Below are positions 9,642 through 20,531 of a stretch of DNA of 64,000 nucleotides, piece after piece. Below the pieces are notes generated by a model. That model did no database searches. It was not told where the DNA came from and saw only the letters and a list, made by a program, of their open reading frames with translations. The position numbers were made by a program, and so were the translations under genes. The stretch's first letter is position 1; every line of letters starts with the position of its first letter. The stretch lies in the NCBI RefSeq assembly GCF_032118995.1, contig NC_092650.1, forward strand, positions 17,789,501-17,853,500. Reading direction: 5' to 3'. The DNA comes from Asterias amurensis (Eukaryota; Echinodermata; Asteroidea; Forcipulatida; Asteriidae).

Positions 9642-10780
9642 TTAAAGACACTGGACACTATTGGTAATTGTCAAAGACCAGTCTTCTCACTTGGTGTATC
9701 TCAACATGTATAAAATTACAAACCTATGGTGGCCCCGAAGGGACATCGCATAACGCAAACGTGTGCGCACACGTATGCAATGTCGTGAAACAAATCGCGA
9801 ATATATGCGCACACGTATACAATGTCGTGAAACAAATCGCGAATATGTGCGCACACGTATGCAATCTCGTGAAACAAAATCGCGAATATGTGCGCACACG
9901 TATGCAATGTCGTGAAACAAATCGCGAATATGTGCGCACACGTATGCAATTTCGTGAACCAAATCGTGAATATGTGCGCACACGAGTGCGATTTGTTTTG
10001 CAATGTCGTGAATTTTATTGCATACCATGTTGCATACCATTAGGATAATGTCATAGTTGTGGATAATTTGTTACCGATCTAGGAAGTACTGTGGCGCTAC
10101 AACAGGCTCCCTCTGTAAAGCATGTGTATACCCAGGAACTTGGCACCAGGCCAAGGACGACTACACGCCTCGCTTGCCTCACAACAAAGACTACTGCTGC
10201 AATGACTACCGCTTATCTCACTGTTGGAAAGAAACCCCCCAGATCATTAGACATTTTATTCAAAGGTATGCAACATGGTATGCAATAAAATTCACGACAT
10301 CGCAAATAATATTCGCAGACGTGTGCGCACATATTCGCGAATTGTTTCACGACATTGCATACGTGTGCGCACATATTCGCGAATTGTTTCACGACATTGC
10401 ATACGTGTGCGCACATATTTGCGAATTGTTTCACGACATTGCATACGTGTGCGCACATATTCGCGAATTGTTTCACGACATTGCATTCGTGTGCGCACAT
10501 ATTTGCGAATTGTTTTACGACATTGCATACGTATGCGCACACGTTTGCGATATGCGATGTCCCTTCAGGGCCACCATACAAACCCGTTAAAATTTGAGCT
10601 CAATTGGTCGTCGAAGTTTCGAGATAGTAATGAATGAAAAACACACTTGTCACACGAAGTTGTGTTCTTTCATAATTATGCTTGATTTCGAGACCTCAAA
10701 TTATATCACATTGTTTTATACTATCAACTTTTGTTAGGCATATTATCAAAAATAATTGTTAGCATTAAAACTTACATTGG
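9642..10780 (+). repeat. MITE family A copy, split by the foldback element
   Basis: The left part runs from TTAA at 9642 (AGACACTGGACACTATTGG) to about 9725. The family sequence resumes at 10578 (ACAAACCCGTTAAAATTTG) and decays before 10780. The break is exactly where the 852-bp foldback element lies, so the MITE was present first. Confidence 0.8.
9726..10577. mobile_element. Foldback transposon with 42-bp tandem repeats in both arms
   Basis: The ends are inverted: ATGGTGGCCCCGAAGGGAC on the left and GTCCCTTCAGGGCCACCAT on the right. Behind each end are about six copies of a 42-bp unit (GTGCGCACACGTATGCAATG... GTGAAAC), the right array being the reverse complement of the left. The unpaired centre is about 10045-10262. 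An 8-bp direct repeat flanks it: ACAAACCT at 9718-9725 and ACAAACCC at 10578-10585, which matches the uninterrupted family A sequence. Eight-base duplications are typical of hAT and P superfamilies; no transposase is present. Open frames of 80-170 codons run through it only because 42 is a multiple of three. Confidence 0.9.
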
Positions 10781-11149
10781 TTAAAGCCATTGGACACTTT
10801 CGGTACAGAAAAAAAAATAAAAGTTCACAGATTTACAAATATTAACTTACAGGGTTTACAGAAGCACTGGTGAAAGACTTCTCTTGAAATATTATTCCAT
10901 GAAATGCTTTACTTTTTGAGAAAACATTAAAACAATATCAATTCTCGATATCGAGAATTACGGATTTATTAAACACATGTCATATAACACGGCGAAACGT
11001 GCGGAAACAAGGGTGGGTTCTTTCCCGTTATTTTCTCCCGACTCCGATGACCGATTTTCACGGAGGTTTGTTATTTTATATATAAGTTGTGATACGCGAA
11101 GTGTTGGCCTTGGACAATACTGTGTACCGAAAGTGTCCAATGGCTTTAA
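10781..11149 (+). repeat. MITE family B, full copy
   Basis: TTAA, then AGCCATTGGACACTTTCGGT; ends ACCGAAAGTGTCCAATGGCT then TTAA. About 365 bp, with a central CTCGATATCGAG hairpin. Other copies: 15835-16204, 17880-18256, 21356-21728 (reverse), 44738-45096, 53201-53574, 62583-62955 (reverse), and a truncated one at 12175-12456. Confidence 0.85.
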
Positions 11150-11164
11150 ACGAGCAACGGAGGA

Positions 11165-11445
11165 ACTAGATCAATTAAACATTGTGAGAAACGAATCCCT
11201 CTGAAGTAACGTAGATTTTGAGAAAGGGGTAACTTCTTACTTAAAATATTAAATGACTTCAGGCTGAAGCCTTTTATTAAAGGCATATTGAAAGCACACA
11301 CATTTTGTGGGCATTGTCCTTTTGCGCATGACTTCAACGACCAAATTGACCAAAAGAAATTCACGAAGAATTGCATACTGTTGGGCCGGATACACCAAGT
11401 GAGAACACTGGTCTTTGGTACAAAGGTGTCCAGTACCTTTAAACA
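11165..11445 (-). repeat. Degenerate family A-like MITE
   Basis: Matches family A in reverse orientation at its two ends (ATTGTGAGAAACG... near 11180 and GGTGTCCAGTACCTTTAA near 11427-11444), with a diverged middle. Confidence 0.5.
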
Positions 11446-11842
11446 AGAACAAAAATATGTGACAAATAAAATGTGTCCTTGCGATTTCATCGCACAATAA
11501 TAATTGGTATACTTTGACACAGGATGTGCATCCTGTCATTGTTTTCCTAACAGTTTGCCTGATGATCATTCCATGGGAAAAGCTTGTCATTAAAGGGAAC
11601 TTCAGGGAGTATGTTGGTAACAACACTTTAAATTAATGGCAACACAAACTATTGGGTATACGCCTCTCTTATAATTTATGCAAAATGTCATAATTCTAAC
11701 CCAAAATGAGGCTATGGGCGCACGTCCCCCATCACTTACAGTGGCTGCGCCCATCGCCTCGTTTTGAGTTAGCATTGTGACGTACCTCACGCATAAATAT
11801 TAAGAGAGGCGTAAAGAAGCCTAACAGCAGTTTTCGATAGTA

Positions 11843-12178
11843 TTAAAGGAACACGTTGCCTTGGATCGGTCGAGTTGGTCTTTGAAAAGCGTTTGTAACC
11901 GTCTGTTATAAAATGCATATGGGTTAGGTTGTAAAACGGTTATTTACTTCGTCGACTAACACGGTCGGCCATTCATGGGGGTTAAATTTTTGAGTCCCAT
12001 AAATGTCCGACCGTGTTAGTTCGTACAGTAAAAGGAAATCCACGCTATTTTGAGGCAAATTTGTGTGGATCATTGTATTCTAAATCATTTTTCCAACCAT
12101 GCATTTTATATTAAAAAAACGGTAACAAACGCTTTTTATAGATCAACTCGTCCGATCAAAGGCAACGTGTTTCTTTAA
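11843..12178. repeat. Palindromic MITE family C
   Basis: Runs from TTAA plus AGGAACACGTTGCCTTGG to its inverse followed by TTAA. Much of it is self-complementary around a centre carrying ACACGGTCGGCCATT and its inverse. Other copies: 18253-18642 and 47144-47534. Its right TTAA (12175-12178) is also the left TTAA of a truncated family B copy. Confidence 0.85.
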
Positions 12179-12456
12179 AGCCATTGGACACTTTCGGTAC
12201 ATAAAAAAAGTAAAAGTTCACAGATTTACACATAACTTACAGGGTTTACAGAAGGTAATGATGAAAGACTTCTCTTGAAATATTATTCCATGAAATGCTT
12301 TACTTTTTGAGAAAACATTAAAACAATCATCGAGAATTACGGATTTATTTGAAACACATGTCATGACAAGGCGAAACGTGCGGAAACAAGGGTGGGTTTT
12401 CCCGTTATTTTCTCCCGACTCCGATGACCGATTGAGCCTAAATGTTCACAGGGGTC
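12175..12456 (+). repeat. Truncated MITE family B
   Basis: Starts on the TTAA shared with the family C element and breaks off after GACCGATTGAGCC, without its right end. Confidence 0.75.
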
Positions 12457-12600
12457 ACGGGATTTCACAAAGGTAGTCCTAACTTAGGACTAGTCCTAGG
12501 CAATGCTAAGAGATAGGACCAGTCCTAAGTTAGGATGAGTTATTGGTCCTAACTTAGGACCAGTCCTATCTCTTAGCATTGCTAAGATGGGGTTTACTGG
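12457..12600. repeat. Inverted repeat of TCCTAACTTAGGAC motifs
   Basis: Several short palindromes (TCCTAACTTAGGACCAGTCC and its inverse, with AGCATTGCTAAGA) form a hairpin-type element. Related copies lie at 44340-44735 and 50283-50445, the latter with TTTCACAAAGAGTTAGGACT and its inverse at the ends. Confidence 0.6.
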
Positions 12601-12774
12601 TGTCAAGAGTGCATTGGTTTTCGGGGTTTTTTCTTTGGCAGAACGAAACATTCACTTTCTAGTTAAAACGTTTATAAATTTTGCTGGTTTAAATTTTGTT
12701 GACTTCAAATTTATATGCATCTTTCATTGAATGACTTGTTTATTATTATGAGCAGTATGAAATTACCGTCTGGT

Positions 12775-12930
12775 ATTGAGCCGGTGTCGCATATGCAATT
12801 ATGTCCTCTATGCAATACTATCCGGAGGACATTATTGCATATGCAATAATGTCCACCGAACGGTTTTGCATGTGCAATCGTGTTCGCCCGGACGCTGCTG
12901 CATATTGCAATTGTTGTGTTGGACGGAAGG
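12775..12930. repeat. Cluster of TGCATATGCAAT and GTCC-rich motifs
   Basis: Repeated short units of the form TTGCATATGCAATAATGTCC, CCGGACG and CATTATTGCATATGCAATAA. Related clusters lie at 13385-13475, 23010-23160 and 23345-23480. No coding sense. Confidence 0.6.
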
Positions 12931-13479
12931 CATTTTATTTAATGAAAAACCCTTGAACCGAACGAATGTATGAACACAAGTTGACGCGTTCGCTTCCGCG
13001 CGCGAATGCAAACTTAATGCGTTTATTTTTTATTTTGACGAAGTATGAACGTTAAATCCAAATTCGGAATGTCGGGTGCGTGAACGCATTCGCAGCGAGT
13101 ATGAACCGGCCTTAAGTCCACACAACGCCTAGACTTGACTCAGGTCCCAATCCCGTGCCATCCATCCCCAGGAAACTACTGTTTTGTGATGCTCTGCATT
13201 CCAAAACCTGTTCCGCATGCGGAACAGGCGGGACCACATTTTGACGACGGCGAGCGCGCACTGTACTGTATACTATACTATGTTTCTTAGTAAGTTGAGG
13301 TAATATAGCTAGGGACCTCTCACACGAGAATCGGACTCTAATCAAGTCTACACAACGCCCCGCGAGTTTCTCTGTTCAGTACATGTACATCGCGCCCACA
13401 TATAATACATGTGTAAGAAGTCATGTACATGTCCGCTGGATGGTTTTTGCATAGCCCCGGACGCGATTGCAAAAGTGTT

Positions 13480-13635
13480 CGTTGAAAATTACCTCTTTCA
13501 CGAAAACTACTTCACTTCAGAAGGAGCCGTTTCTCAGAATGTTTTATACTATCAACCTCTCCCCATTATACTCGTTACCAAGTAAGGTTTTATGCTAATA
13601 ATTATTTTGAGTAATTACCAATAGTATCCACTGCC
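13480..13635 (+). repeat. Right part of a family A MITE
   Basis: Covers the right third of family A, ending CCAATAGTATCCACTGCC at about 13635, and directly meets an inverted full-length copy, giving a tail-to-tail inverted pair. Confidence 0.75.
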
Positions 13636-13995
13636 ATTGGTAATTACTCAAAATAATCATTAGCATAAAACCTTTTTTGGTGACGAGTAATGGGGAGAGG
13701 TTGATGGTATAAAACATTGTGAGAAACGGCACCCTCTGAAGTGCCATAGAAAAAAGTAATTTTCCATGAATTTGATTTTGAGACCTCAGGTTTAGAACTT
13801 GAGGTCTCGAAATCAACCATCTAAACGCACACAACTTCGTGTGATAAGGGTGTTTTTTCTTTCATTATTATCTCACAAGTTCGATGACCGATTGAGCTCA
13901 AATTTTCACAGGTTTGTTATTTTATGCATATGTTGAGATACGCCAACTGTGAAAGCTAGTCTTTGGCAATTACCAATAGTGTCCACTGCCTTTAA
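13636..13995 (-). repeat. MITE family A, reverse orientation
   Basis: Nearly full-length; ends with TAGTGTCCACTGCC and TTAA at 13992-13995. Its left end is joined to the preceding partial copy without an intervening TTAA. Confidence 0.8.
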
Positions 13996-14289
13996 GGCCC
14001 ACGCAGAGAATTATATTTCCCGTGTTTGGAGGTCAACCTGTTTGCACATTAGGCGAACGTACTGGACATTTATACTAATCAGTAACAAAGTTATCCATGA
14101 TGCGAAACAAATATCTGCATAGAAGAAAATGTATAGACTGCAACAGACAAACAAAAAAACATTCCATTATGTTTCGTCAATTGGCTTGTATAAAAACGCA
14201 TGTTATGACTCTTTCATAATCTAATTTCTCTAGACATTTTAATTATACTTTGTCCATAATAATTAAGTAAATTAACTAAAGGGAATAAA

Positions 14290-14432
14290 AGGGTAGCGAC
14301 TCGTTTTTTCACGGCCGTTAAGACCCGGCAGGGTCTTGCCGTGTGATAAAGGCCCGAGCTGATCGAGGGGGCCTTTATCACACGGCAACGACACTGCAAG
14401 GTTTTAAACGGCCTTGAAAGAACGAGTCAATA
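14290..14432. repeat. Hairpin repeat
   Basis: GACTCGTTTTTTCACGGCCG and its inverse at the right, with CCTTTATCACACGGCAA pairing to TTGCCGTGTGATAAAGG near the centre. A fragment recurs at about 46876-46935. Confidence 0.65.
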
Positions 14433-14454
14433 AGGGAATCAATTTGTGGTGAAG

Positions 14455-15000
14455 AGTTTTTCAACTAGTGGTTCAAACCCAACGAGGCCTGGTTTTTGAT
14501 AATTATTTTTACCGAGACGAAGTCGAGGTAAATTATCAAGAACCAGGCCTCGGCGGGTTTAAACCACAAGTTGAAAACCGATTCAACACACGTTGATTAC
14601 CATTCATAAATACCTTTTCGGTCAAAAAAATCAACATTTTTTTGTCAAAAAGTAAAATAAATGCAAAATGTATAATTGTTCAATGATTTCTTTCAACACA
14701 ACACCCCTCCAGCTATGAAATGGTAAGGCCCTCGGGTAAACAACTCCTTATAAGGGAATGCTATGCGCGTCGCGCGTATCGCGTGATGTGGCACAAATTG
14801 TTTCAGCCGTTGCTCTCGACCAATAGGAATGAAGAAACTGTCTTATGAGCACAGGTGCAAGCTCGCGTGTCACGCCCACGTTTCAACACTTTTTACTGGT
14901 CATAAACAAAGGTTTATACACACCCACGTGACGCGCTCTCCACCAATAGGAATGGCGAAACTGCCTGAGGTATTTATGGATACTCTTTTATTCCCATTCA
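14455..15000 (-). repeat. Reverse copy of the 8175-8700 palindrome-bearing repeat
   Basis: Starts AATTTGTGGTGAAGAG and carries the AGGCCTGG...CCAGGCCT palindrome at about 14485-14575, then TTATAAGGGAATG, ACGCGCTCTC and GGTATTTATGG in the order expected for an inverted copy. Further fragments continue to about 15200. Confidence 0.65.
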
Positions 15001-15345
15001 TAAATGCCTTTTTGGTTAAAAGGCGTAATGTAACAAACTCACATGAGCTCTGTATGTACATGATACGACGTCCGTGTGATGCATTGTTATGACCAAGACT
15101 AGCGCGGAGTATCCGCTCACAACCGGTTTATTTTATAAACACAGGCCATTATCAAAGGTTGAACACCCCCACGTGAGCGAAACTGTCTGTGAGGTATTTA
15201 TGAATGTACAATTATAAGTTATATTAAATGACAAGGTTATTTCTATCAATAGTAACAATTTAGACTACTCAAGTAATAATAGATCCGCAAAAACTGCAAA
15301 TATTAATATGTACCTTGTTTATATTTTGTTATTTACATATATTTT

Positions 15346-15735
15346 TTAAAGACAATGGACATTATTGGTAATATTGTCAAAGACTAGCCTTCAAAGTTGG
15401 TGTATCTCAACATATGCATAAAATAACAAACCTGTGAAAGTTTGAGCTCAATCGGTCGCCGAAGTTGCGAGATAATAATGAAAGAAAAAAACACCCTTGT
15501 CACACGAATTTGTGTGCTTTTAGATGCTTGATTTCGAGACCTCAATTTCTAATTCTGAGGTCTCGAAATCAAATCTGGGGAAAATACTTTTTTTCTCAAA
15601 AAAATACAGCACTTCAGAGGGAACCGTTTCTCACAATGTTTTATACTATCAACATCTCCCCATTACTCGTTGCCAAGTAAGGTTTAATGCTCGTAATTAT
15701 TTTGAGTAAATACCAATAGTGTCCACTGCATTTAA
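15346..15735 (+). repeat. MITE family A, full copy
   Basis: TTAA at both ends, AGACAATGGACATTATTGG at the left and CCAATAGTGTCCACTGCA at the right, with the central GAGACCTC hairpin. Confidence 0.85.
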
Positions 15736-15834
15736 ACCACTCATACTCTGACCATAGAGGAAGTAGCTCTGAGCAACGTTACAGTTGAATGACGTTGACG
15801 CAGCGCAGTGGAAAAGGCACCATTTTTAGGGGAG

Positions 15835-16204
15835 TTAAAGCCATTATACACTTTCGGCACAGAAACAAAAATAAAAGTTCACAGATTTACAAATAACTTA
15901 CAGGGTTTACAGAAGGTAATGGTGAAAGACTTCTCTTGAAATATTATTCCATGAAATGCTTTACTTTTCGAGGAAAAATTAAAACAACTATCAATTCTCG
16001 TTGTCGAGAATTACGGATTTATTTTAAACACATGTCATGACACGGCGAAAACTGCGGAAACAAGGGTGGGGTTTCCCCGTTGTTTTCTCCCGAATCCGAT
16101 GACCAATTGAGCCTAAATTTTCACAGGTTTGTTATTTTAGTTGTGATACACAAAGTGTGGGCCTTTGGCCAATACTGTTTACAGAAAGTGTCCAATGGCG
16201 TTAA
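15835..16204 (+). repeat. MITE family B, full copy
   Basis: TTAA-AGCCATTATACACTTTCGG to AAAGTGTCCAATGGCG-TTAA. Its right end is 100 bp from the receptor stop codon, so it may lie in that gene's 3' untranslated region or terminate it. Confidence 0.85.
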
Positions 16205-16303
16205 CGGAGTTTTGGAGACAGTGGTCTCTTGTCCATAGTGTTAGCACTTAATAATGTTAAGCACTTAAATACTTAAAGGAGTCTTTCTCAGTTTTAAGCC
16301 AAT

Positions 16304-17542
16304 TCAGAAGTTTCCGTTCACACGCCGCCGAAGTTTGAGCCAAATCCTCCGGTACCCCTGCCGTACTTTACGGTCGGTCAGAGCATAAATACCTGGGTTG
16401 ATCGCAGAGTTGGCGTACAGGAGACACCTCAGCCAAGCCTGAGTCTCACTGGAGAAACTAGACGGCGAGATGATGTGGATATACACATAGTATATAGCGA
16501 ACGGAAACCAACAGAGAGTGAAGACGGACACGATGCCGGCTAGCATGACGGCCGGCCTGATGTAGCGAGTCATCTGGACGTCCCTCTTCCTCCGGTTGGT
16601 GGTACCGTTGTTGGTGGCGTTACTCACGGGGCCCGGCCTCCGACCGAGCGCCACTGAGTGTTTTCCACGGTCATCGTCGGTCGTGCGCAGAGACGGTGCA
16701 TCGTTGCTGTTCGTAAAACTTTCGGCTGAGAGGGATGCACCCGGGTCAAGCTGGTTCGATGAAACGCATCTGCATTGTTGATGGTTATTTGGATAACTAG
16801 TGTTGGGTCTGGGGTTGGACGTATCTCGTGGAACGGGTGGGCCCATGAACGCCATCCCGCTCGCAATTTTCCGTCTTCTTTTCAGTAGACGCGACACACC
16901 GATGAAGGTGAAGATACTGAAGATGGCGAGCAAAGCCCCGGGGATGAAGATGAGAAGAATGGCGTACATGGTGCTAAAAGGGATATCAGCCTCGGAGGGA
17001 ACATCGAGACAGTCCGAGGAGTAGTCCGCTTCACGGTTCTCTAGGGGTACACTGAGGATCCAAATGACGGCCATGATGCCGTGCCCGACTGCCGGCAAGA
17101 GCCAAGTCACGGCGATTTCTGTCGCCACCCGTTTGCACGTGTTCGCTTTGATGTAACTTTTGAAATCCCACTTCAGAAGGCGAAATCTGTCTATGCTTAT
17201 CAATAGTGTTATTAAGATGCCGTTATTCTCTAATACAAGCCTGAAATAGTCGTAAGCCATGCAGCCTTGCCGGCTTAGATTCCATAGCCCAAGTGATATT
17301 AAGATGTTAGCGGGTAATGGCACCAACGCAGTGCCCACGTCCGCTACGGCCAAGCCGATAATGTAAGTATGGCAACGGTGGATTTTTAACCAGTCGTTGA
17401 ATTTAAACACAACCAGAGTTGCGATGTTTCCGAACAGAGCCACTACTAGCACCAAGCTGAACGCAACTGCGAGCCCGATGTTCGGCTTGGAAACACCGGC
17501 GACAGAGGATGTCGCCGTAACAGGCACAGCGGTTCCGTTCAT
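16304..17542 (-). CDS. Rhodopsin-class G-protein-coupled receptor, intronless
   Basis: 412 residues with a full seven-helix core. Key positions: N39 in helix 1 (GNIATLVVF), D68 in helix 2 (GLAVADVG), C94 at the top of helix 3 paired with C178 in extracellular loop 2, D118-R119-F120 in place of the usual DRY, C344-W345-x-P347 in helix 6 and N382-P-x-x-Y386 in helix 7. Intracellular loop 3 is about 100 residues, Ser/Thr/Asn-rich with basic ends, which is common in amine receptors. Counting from C94 as 3.25, position 3.32 is R101, not the Asp that binds amines, so a monoamine ligand is not supported. N2 is in an NGT glycosylation motif. The start at 17542 precedes a 20-residue extracellular tail. 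Expected at the plasma membrane, signalling through G proteins; the ligand is unknown. Confidence 0.92.
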   Translation of the reverse strand: MNGTAVPVTATSSVAGVSKPNIGLAVAFSLVLVVALFGNIATLVVFKFNDWLKIHRCHTYIIGLAVADVGTALVPLPANILISLGLWNLSRQGCMAYDYFRLVLENNGILITLLISIDRFRLLKWDFKSYIKANTCKRVATEIAVTWLLPAVGHGIMAVIWILSVPLENREADYSSDCLDVPSEADIPFSTMYAILLIFIPGALLAIFSIFTFIGVSRLLKRRRKIASGMAFMGPPVPRDTSNPRPNTSYPNNHQQCRCVSSNQLDPGASLSAESFTNSNDAPSLRTTDDDRGKHSVALGRRPGPVSNATNNGTTNRRKRDVQMTRYIRPAVMLAGIVSVFTLCWFPFAIYYVYIHIISPSSFSSETQAWLRCLLYANSAINPGIYALTDRKVRQGYRRIWLKLRRRVNGNF

Positions 17543-17879
17543 GGTGTTGACTATTCTAAAAACTAAAACTAAAACTACACGTAACTGTTTTTACATTATA
17601 CAGCTCCCCGGCCTCACTAACCGCCAAGCAAGCGACCACGTTATTTTATAATAGGCAGTTGTGGCGACGTGACTATTAAAGAGTGACCAATACGTATTGC
17701 GCACCCAGGAAATGAAACAAATCCTTCTGCACATATTCATATTCGAAGGGCCAGAGAGACTCCGTGTCTGCTTTTAGAAAGAATAAAGTGTCAGATATAA
17801 TGATAGTCACGTCTTGTCCTGTAAATTAAGATTAATTCATATTATATGAGATACATATTGGCCCATTGCACTTTCTTCA

Positions 17880-18256
17880 TTAAAGCCATTATACACTTTC
17901 GGAACAGAAAAAAAATATAAAAGTTCACAGATTTACAAATAACTTACAGGGTGTACAGAAGGTAGTGGTGAAAGACTTCTCTTGAAATATTATTCCATGA
18001 AATGCTTTACTTCTTGAGAAAACATTAAAACAATTATCAATTCTCGGCAACGAGACTTACGGATTTATTTGAAACACATGCCATGACACAGCGAAACGTG
18101 CGGAAACAAGGGTGGGTTTTCCCGTTATTTTCTCCCGACTCCTATGACCGATTGAGCCTTTATTTTCACAGGTTTGTTATTTGATATAGAAGTTGTGATA
18201 CACGAAGTGTTGGCCTTTGGACAATACTGTTTACCGAAAGTGTCCAATGGCTTTAA
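17880..18256 (+). repeat. MITE family B, full copy abutting family C
   Basis: Ends on TTAA at 18253-18256, which is also the first TTAA of the adjacent family C element. Confidence 0.85.
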
Positions 18257-18642
18257 AGGAACACGTTGCCTTGGATCGGACGAGTTGGTCAAAACAAAAA
18301 CGTTTGTAACCGTTTTTTATAAAATGCATATGGTTAGAAAGATGTTTTAAAAGTAGAATACAATGATCCACACAAGTTTGCCTCGAAATTGCGTGGTTTT
18401 CCTTCTACTGTGCGAACTAACATGGTCGGCCATTTATGGGAGTCAAAATTTTGACCCCCATAAATGGCCGACGTGTTAGTCGACGAGTTAAAAGGAAAAC
18501 CACGCAATTTCGAGGCATGTTTGTGTGGATCATGGTGTTCTACTTTTTCAACATCTTTCTACCCATATGCGTTTTATAAAAAACGGTTACAAATGCTTTT
18601 CAAATACCAACTCGACCGATCCAAGGCAACGTGTTCCTTTAA
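18253..18642. repeat. Palindromic MITE family C, full copy
   Basis: About 390 bp, TTAA to TTAA, ends AGGAACACGTTGCCTTGG and its inverse. The two halves are largely complementary around 18440-18465 (TTTATGGGAGTCAAAATTTT and inverse), so a transcript would fold into a long hairpin. Confidence 0.88.
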
Positions 18643-20185
18643 GTTAATGCTTGAACATATGACGTCACTCTTCGAGGCTCGTGAATTTAGTTGGAGTGGC
18701 GTCGAGCCCGCCTTAATATTCTGGCTGTCCGCGCGTGGAAAATGACAGTCCATGGTCGACTTGTTGGCCGACCATGGTCTTTTGCCTGCCCAAGGTGTGC
18801 CCACGGTCAGACAATGCTCTTTCCTTCTTATCATTTGAACCAAATGAGGCGGCAGGAAAACACTAGATACTTTTGCATTTGTTTAGAAGTGCCACACAAC
18901 GCAACTTTCTCATAAACGTTTACGTTCGCGTAATTAAACACGGAAACGCGCATGTCATAGCTACAAATGTTTACGTTCCAGGTAGACCCAATGCGTATAC
19001 ACGATAGTTGCTCTTTCATTTGATGCCTCTTTTTTAGGGTAACCACATTTGAACGGGCGCGTAGAGTGGAACCGACAAGGGCCTGATTAGGTTCTGGCAC
19101 GTTCAATTGAACATTTCCAGGAAATTTTGAGAGAGCATGAAGGCCGTCTCGGGAAATACTGGCGCAGCGGGATTGATCACCCATGGAAACGAGGTTAAGC
19201 CTTATAATGCACTTTTTCTATGGCGTCTATGACGTAACGCGAGCGCTACTTACGCACACAAGTTACACTAACACGTAACGTAACGTAACGTCTCTATTTC
19301 AACAGAGATATGCAAAATACTATTAAGCAATTACAGTCATAATCAATCGCAATGCAATTTCTAAGAGCATTTTTTTTCAAGAGCAGTTATTATGTTTTCC
19401 GGAGAAGTTCAGGTGGTCGGTTACATAAATAACCTCGTTTCATAAAGTTCAACAAACTATATGACTCGCAGTTTATTTTGAGTAAATGTTTGTAATAAAC
19501 TATTTCTATTTTCAAAAGCATGTTTTTATAAAATAAATAACAACTCTCCAAAATGAAAATAATACCTCCTCTCGAAAATAAACTTAAAATGAACGTTGTC
19601 GATTAAAAAATAACTGTTTTACTTTTAATCAAAATGAAAGTGCTTTCTAGGGGAAAAAATAGTAGTCACCTTAATTAAAAATATAAAAAAACTCCTCTTC
19701 AACATTAAAAAAAATGAGTGCTTTCCTCCAAAATGAAGTAAAGCATAAATGCTGTCCAAAATTGAAAAACAACTGCCTTCCTGGAATAAAAAAATGATCC
19801 CAAGGGGAAACAACTAGTCTACACAAAGAAAATTAAAAAAATAAAAAATAATTGCTTTTCAGAAAAAAACTGCTATCCACAAAAAACGATAGTAACTCCT
19901 CTTCAAAATAAAAATAATTGCTCTCCACCATAAACGAGATTGTACTAATGGGTATCGCAATAATGGACCTGTCAGCTCTTGTTTAATTTCGTTGGTGCCT
20001 CGCCTGTCAATTTTAGTAGCACTGTATTGAACAACCTATAACGACCAACTTACGCATGGGTCAACGCCGCTGTTGCTATGTGTTATACATACTTCTCAAT
20101 CCATAAACTTGCTGACATTTTTTAAATAATATTATATTGTCGGCTCCGTACATCATCAAAAGCGTTTTGGGTTACCATGGTGTCC
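18643..20185. other. Intergenic, AT-rich
   Basis: No gene seen. From about 19500 to 19930 the sequence is a loose, diverged repetition of AAAATGAAAATAA-like and CTCCTCT-like words, too degenerate to give a period. Confidence 0.45.
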
Positions 20186-20187
20186 AT

Positions 20188-20398
20188 TTAAAGACACTCG
20201 GCACTTATGGTAACTAATCAAAATAAAAGTTAGCATCAAATTTTATTTTATTCATTATTCTCCTGCCATTCGATGACCAGTCGAGTCAAAATTTTCACAG
20301 GTTTGTTATTCAATACATAATGTTGGGATACACCACGTGAGAGTAGGTTTACTGGTCTTTGACAATTACCAAACGTGTCCGGTATATAGTGGCCTTAA
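20188..20398. repeat. Short family A-related MITE
   Basis: Begins TTTAAAGACACTCGGCACTT and ends ACCAAACGTGTCCGG... GGCCTTAA. The ends resemble family A but the middle is shortened and diverged. Confidence 0.55.
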
Positions 20399-20531
20399 CT
20401 CCCATCTTCGGGCTGTCATTTTCTAATTTTAGAATGCCCTGTATTTTTTAGTTCTTCTTGTCCGAAAAAAGGCATGAAGATTGATCGTTCAGCTTCCTGG
20501 ATGGACTTGGTTAATGGACATCAGAAGAATC

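Noticed and set aside
9726..10577. CRISPR-like appearance of regular repeats
   Set aside because: The repeats are contiguous 42-bp tandem units with no variable spacers, in inverted arms, in animal DNA.
9668..10637. Several open frames of 80-177 residues on both strands with CAHVCNVVKQ-type repeats
   Set aside because: They arise because the 42-bp foldback unit is a multiple of three without stops; mirrored frames on both strands and no start context or neighbours support this.
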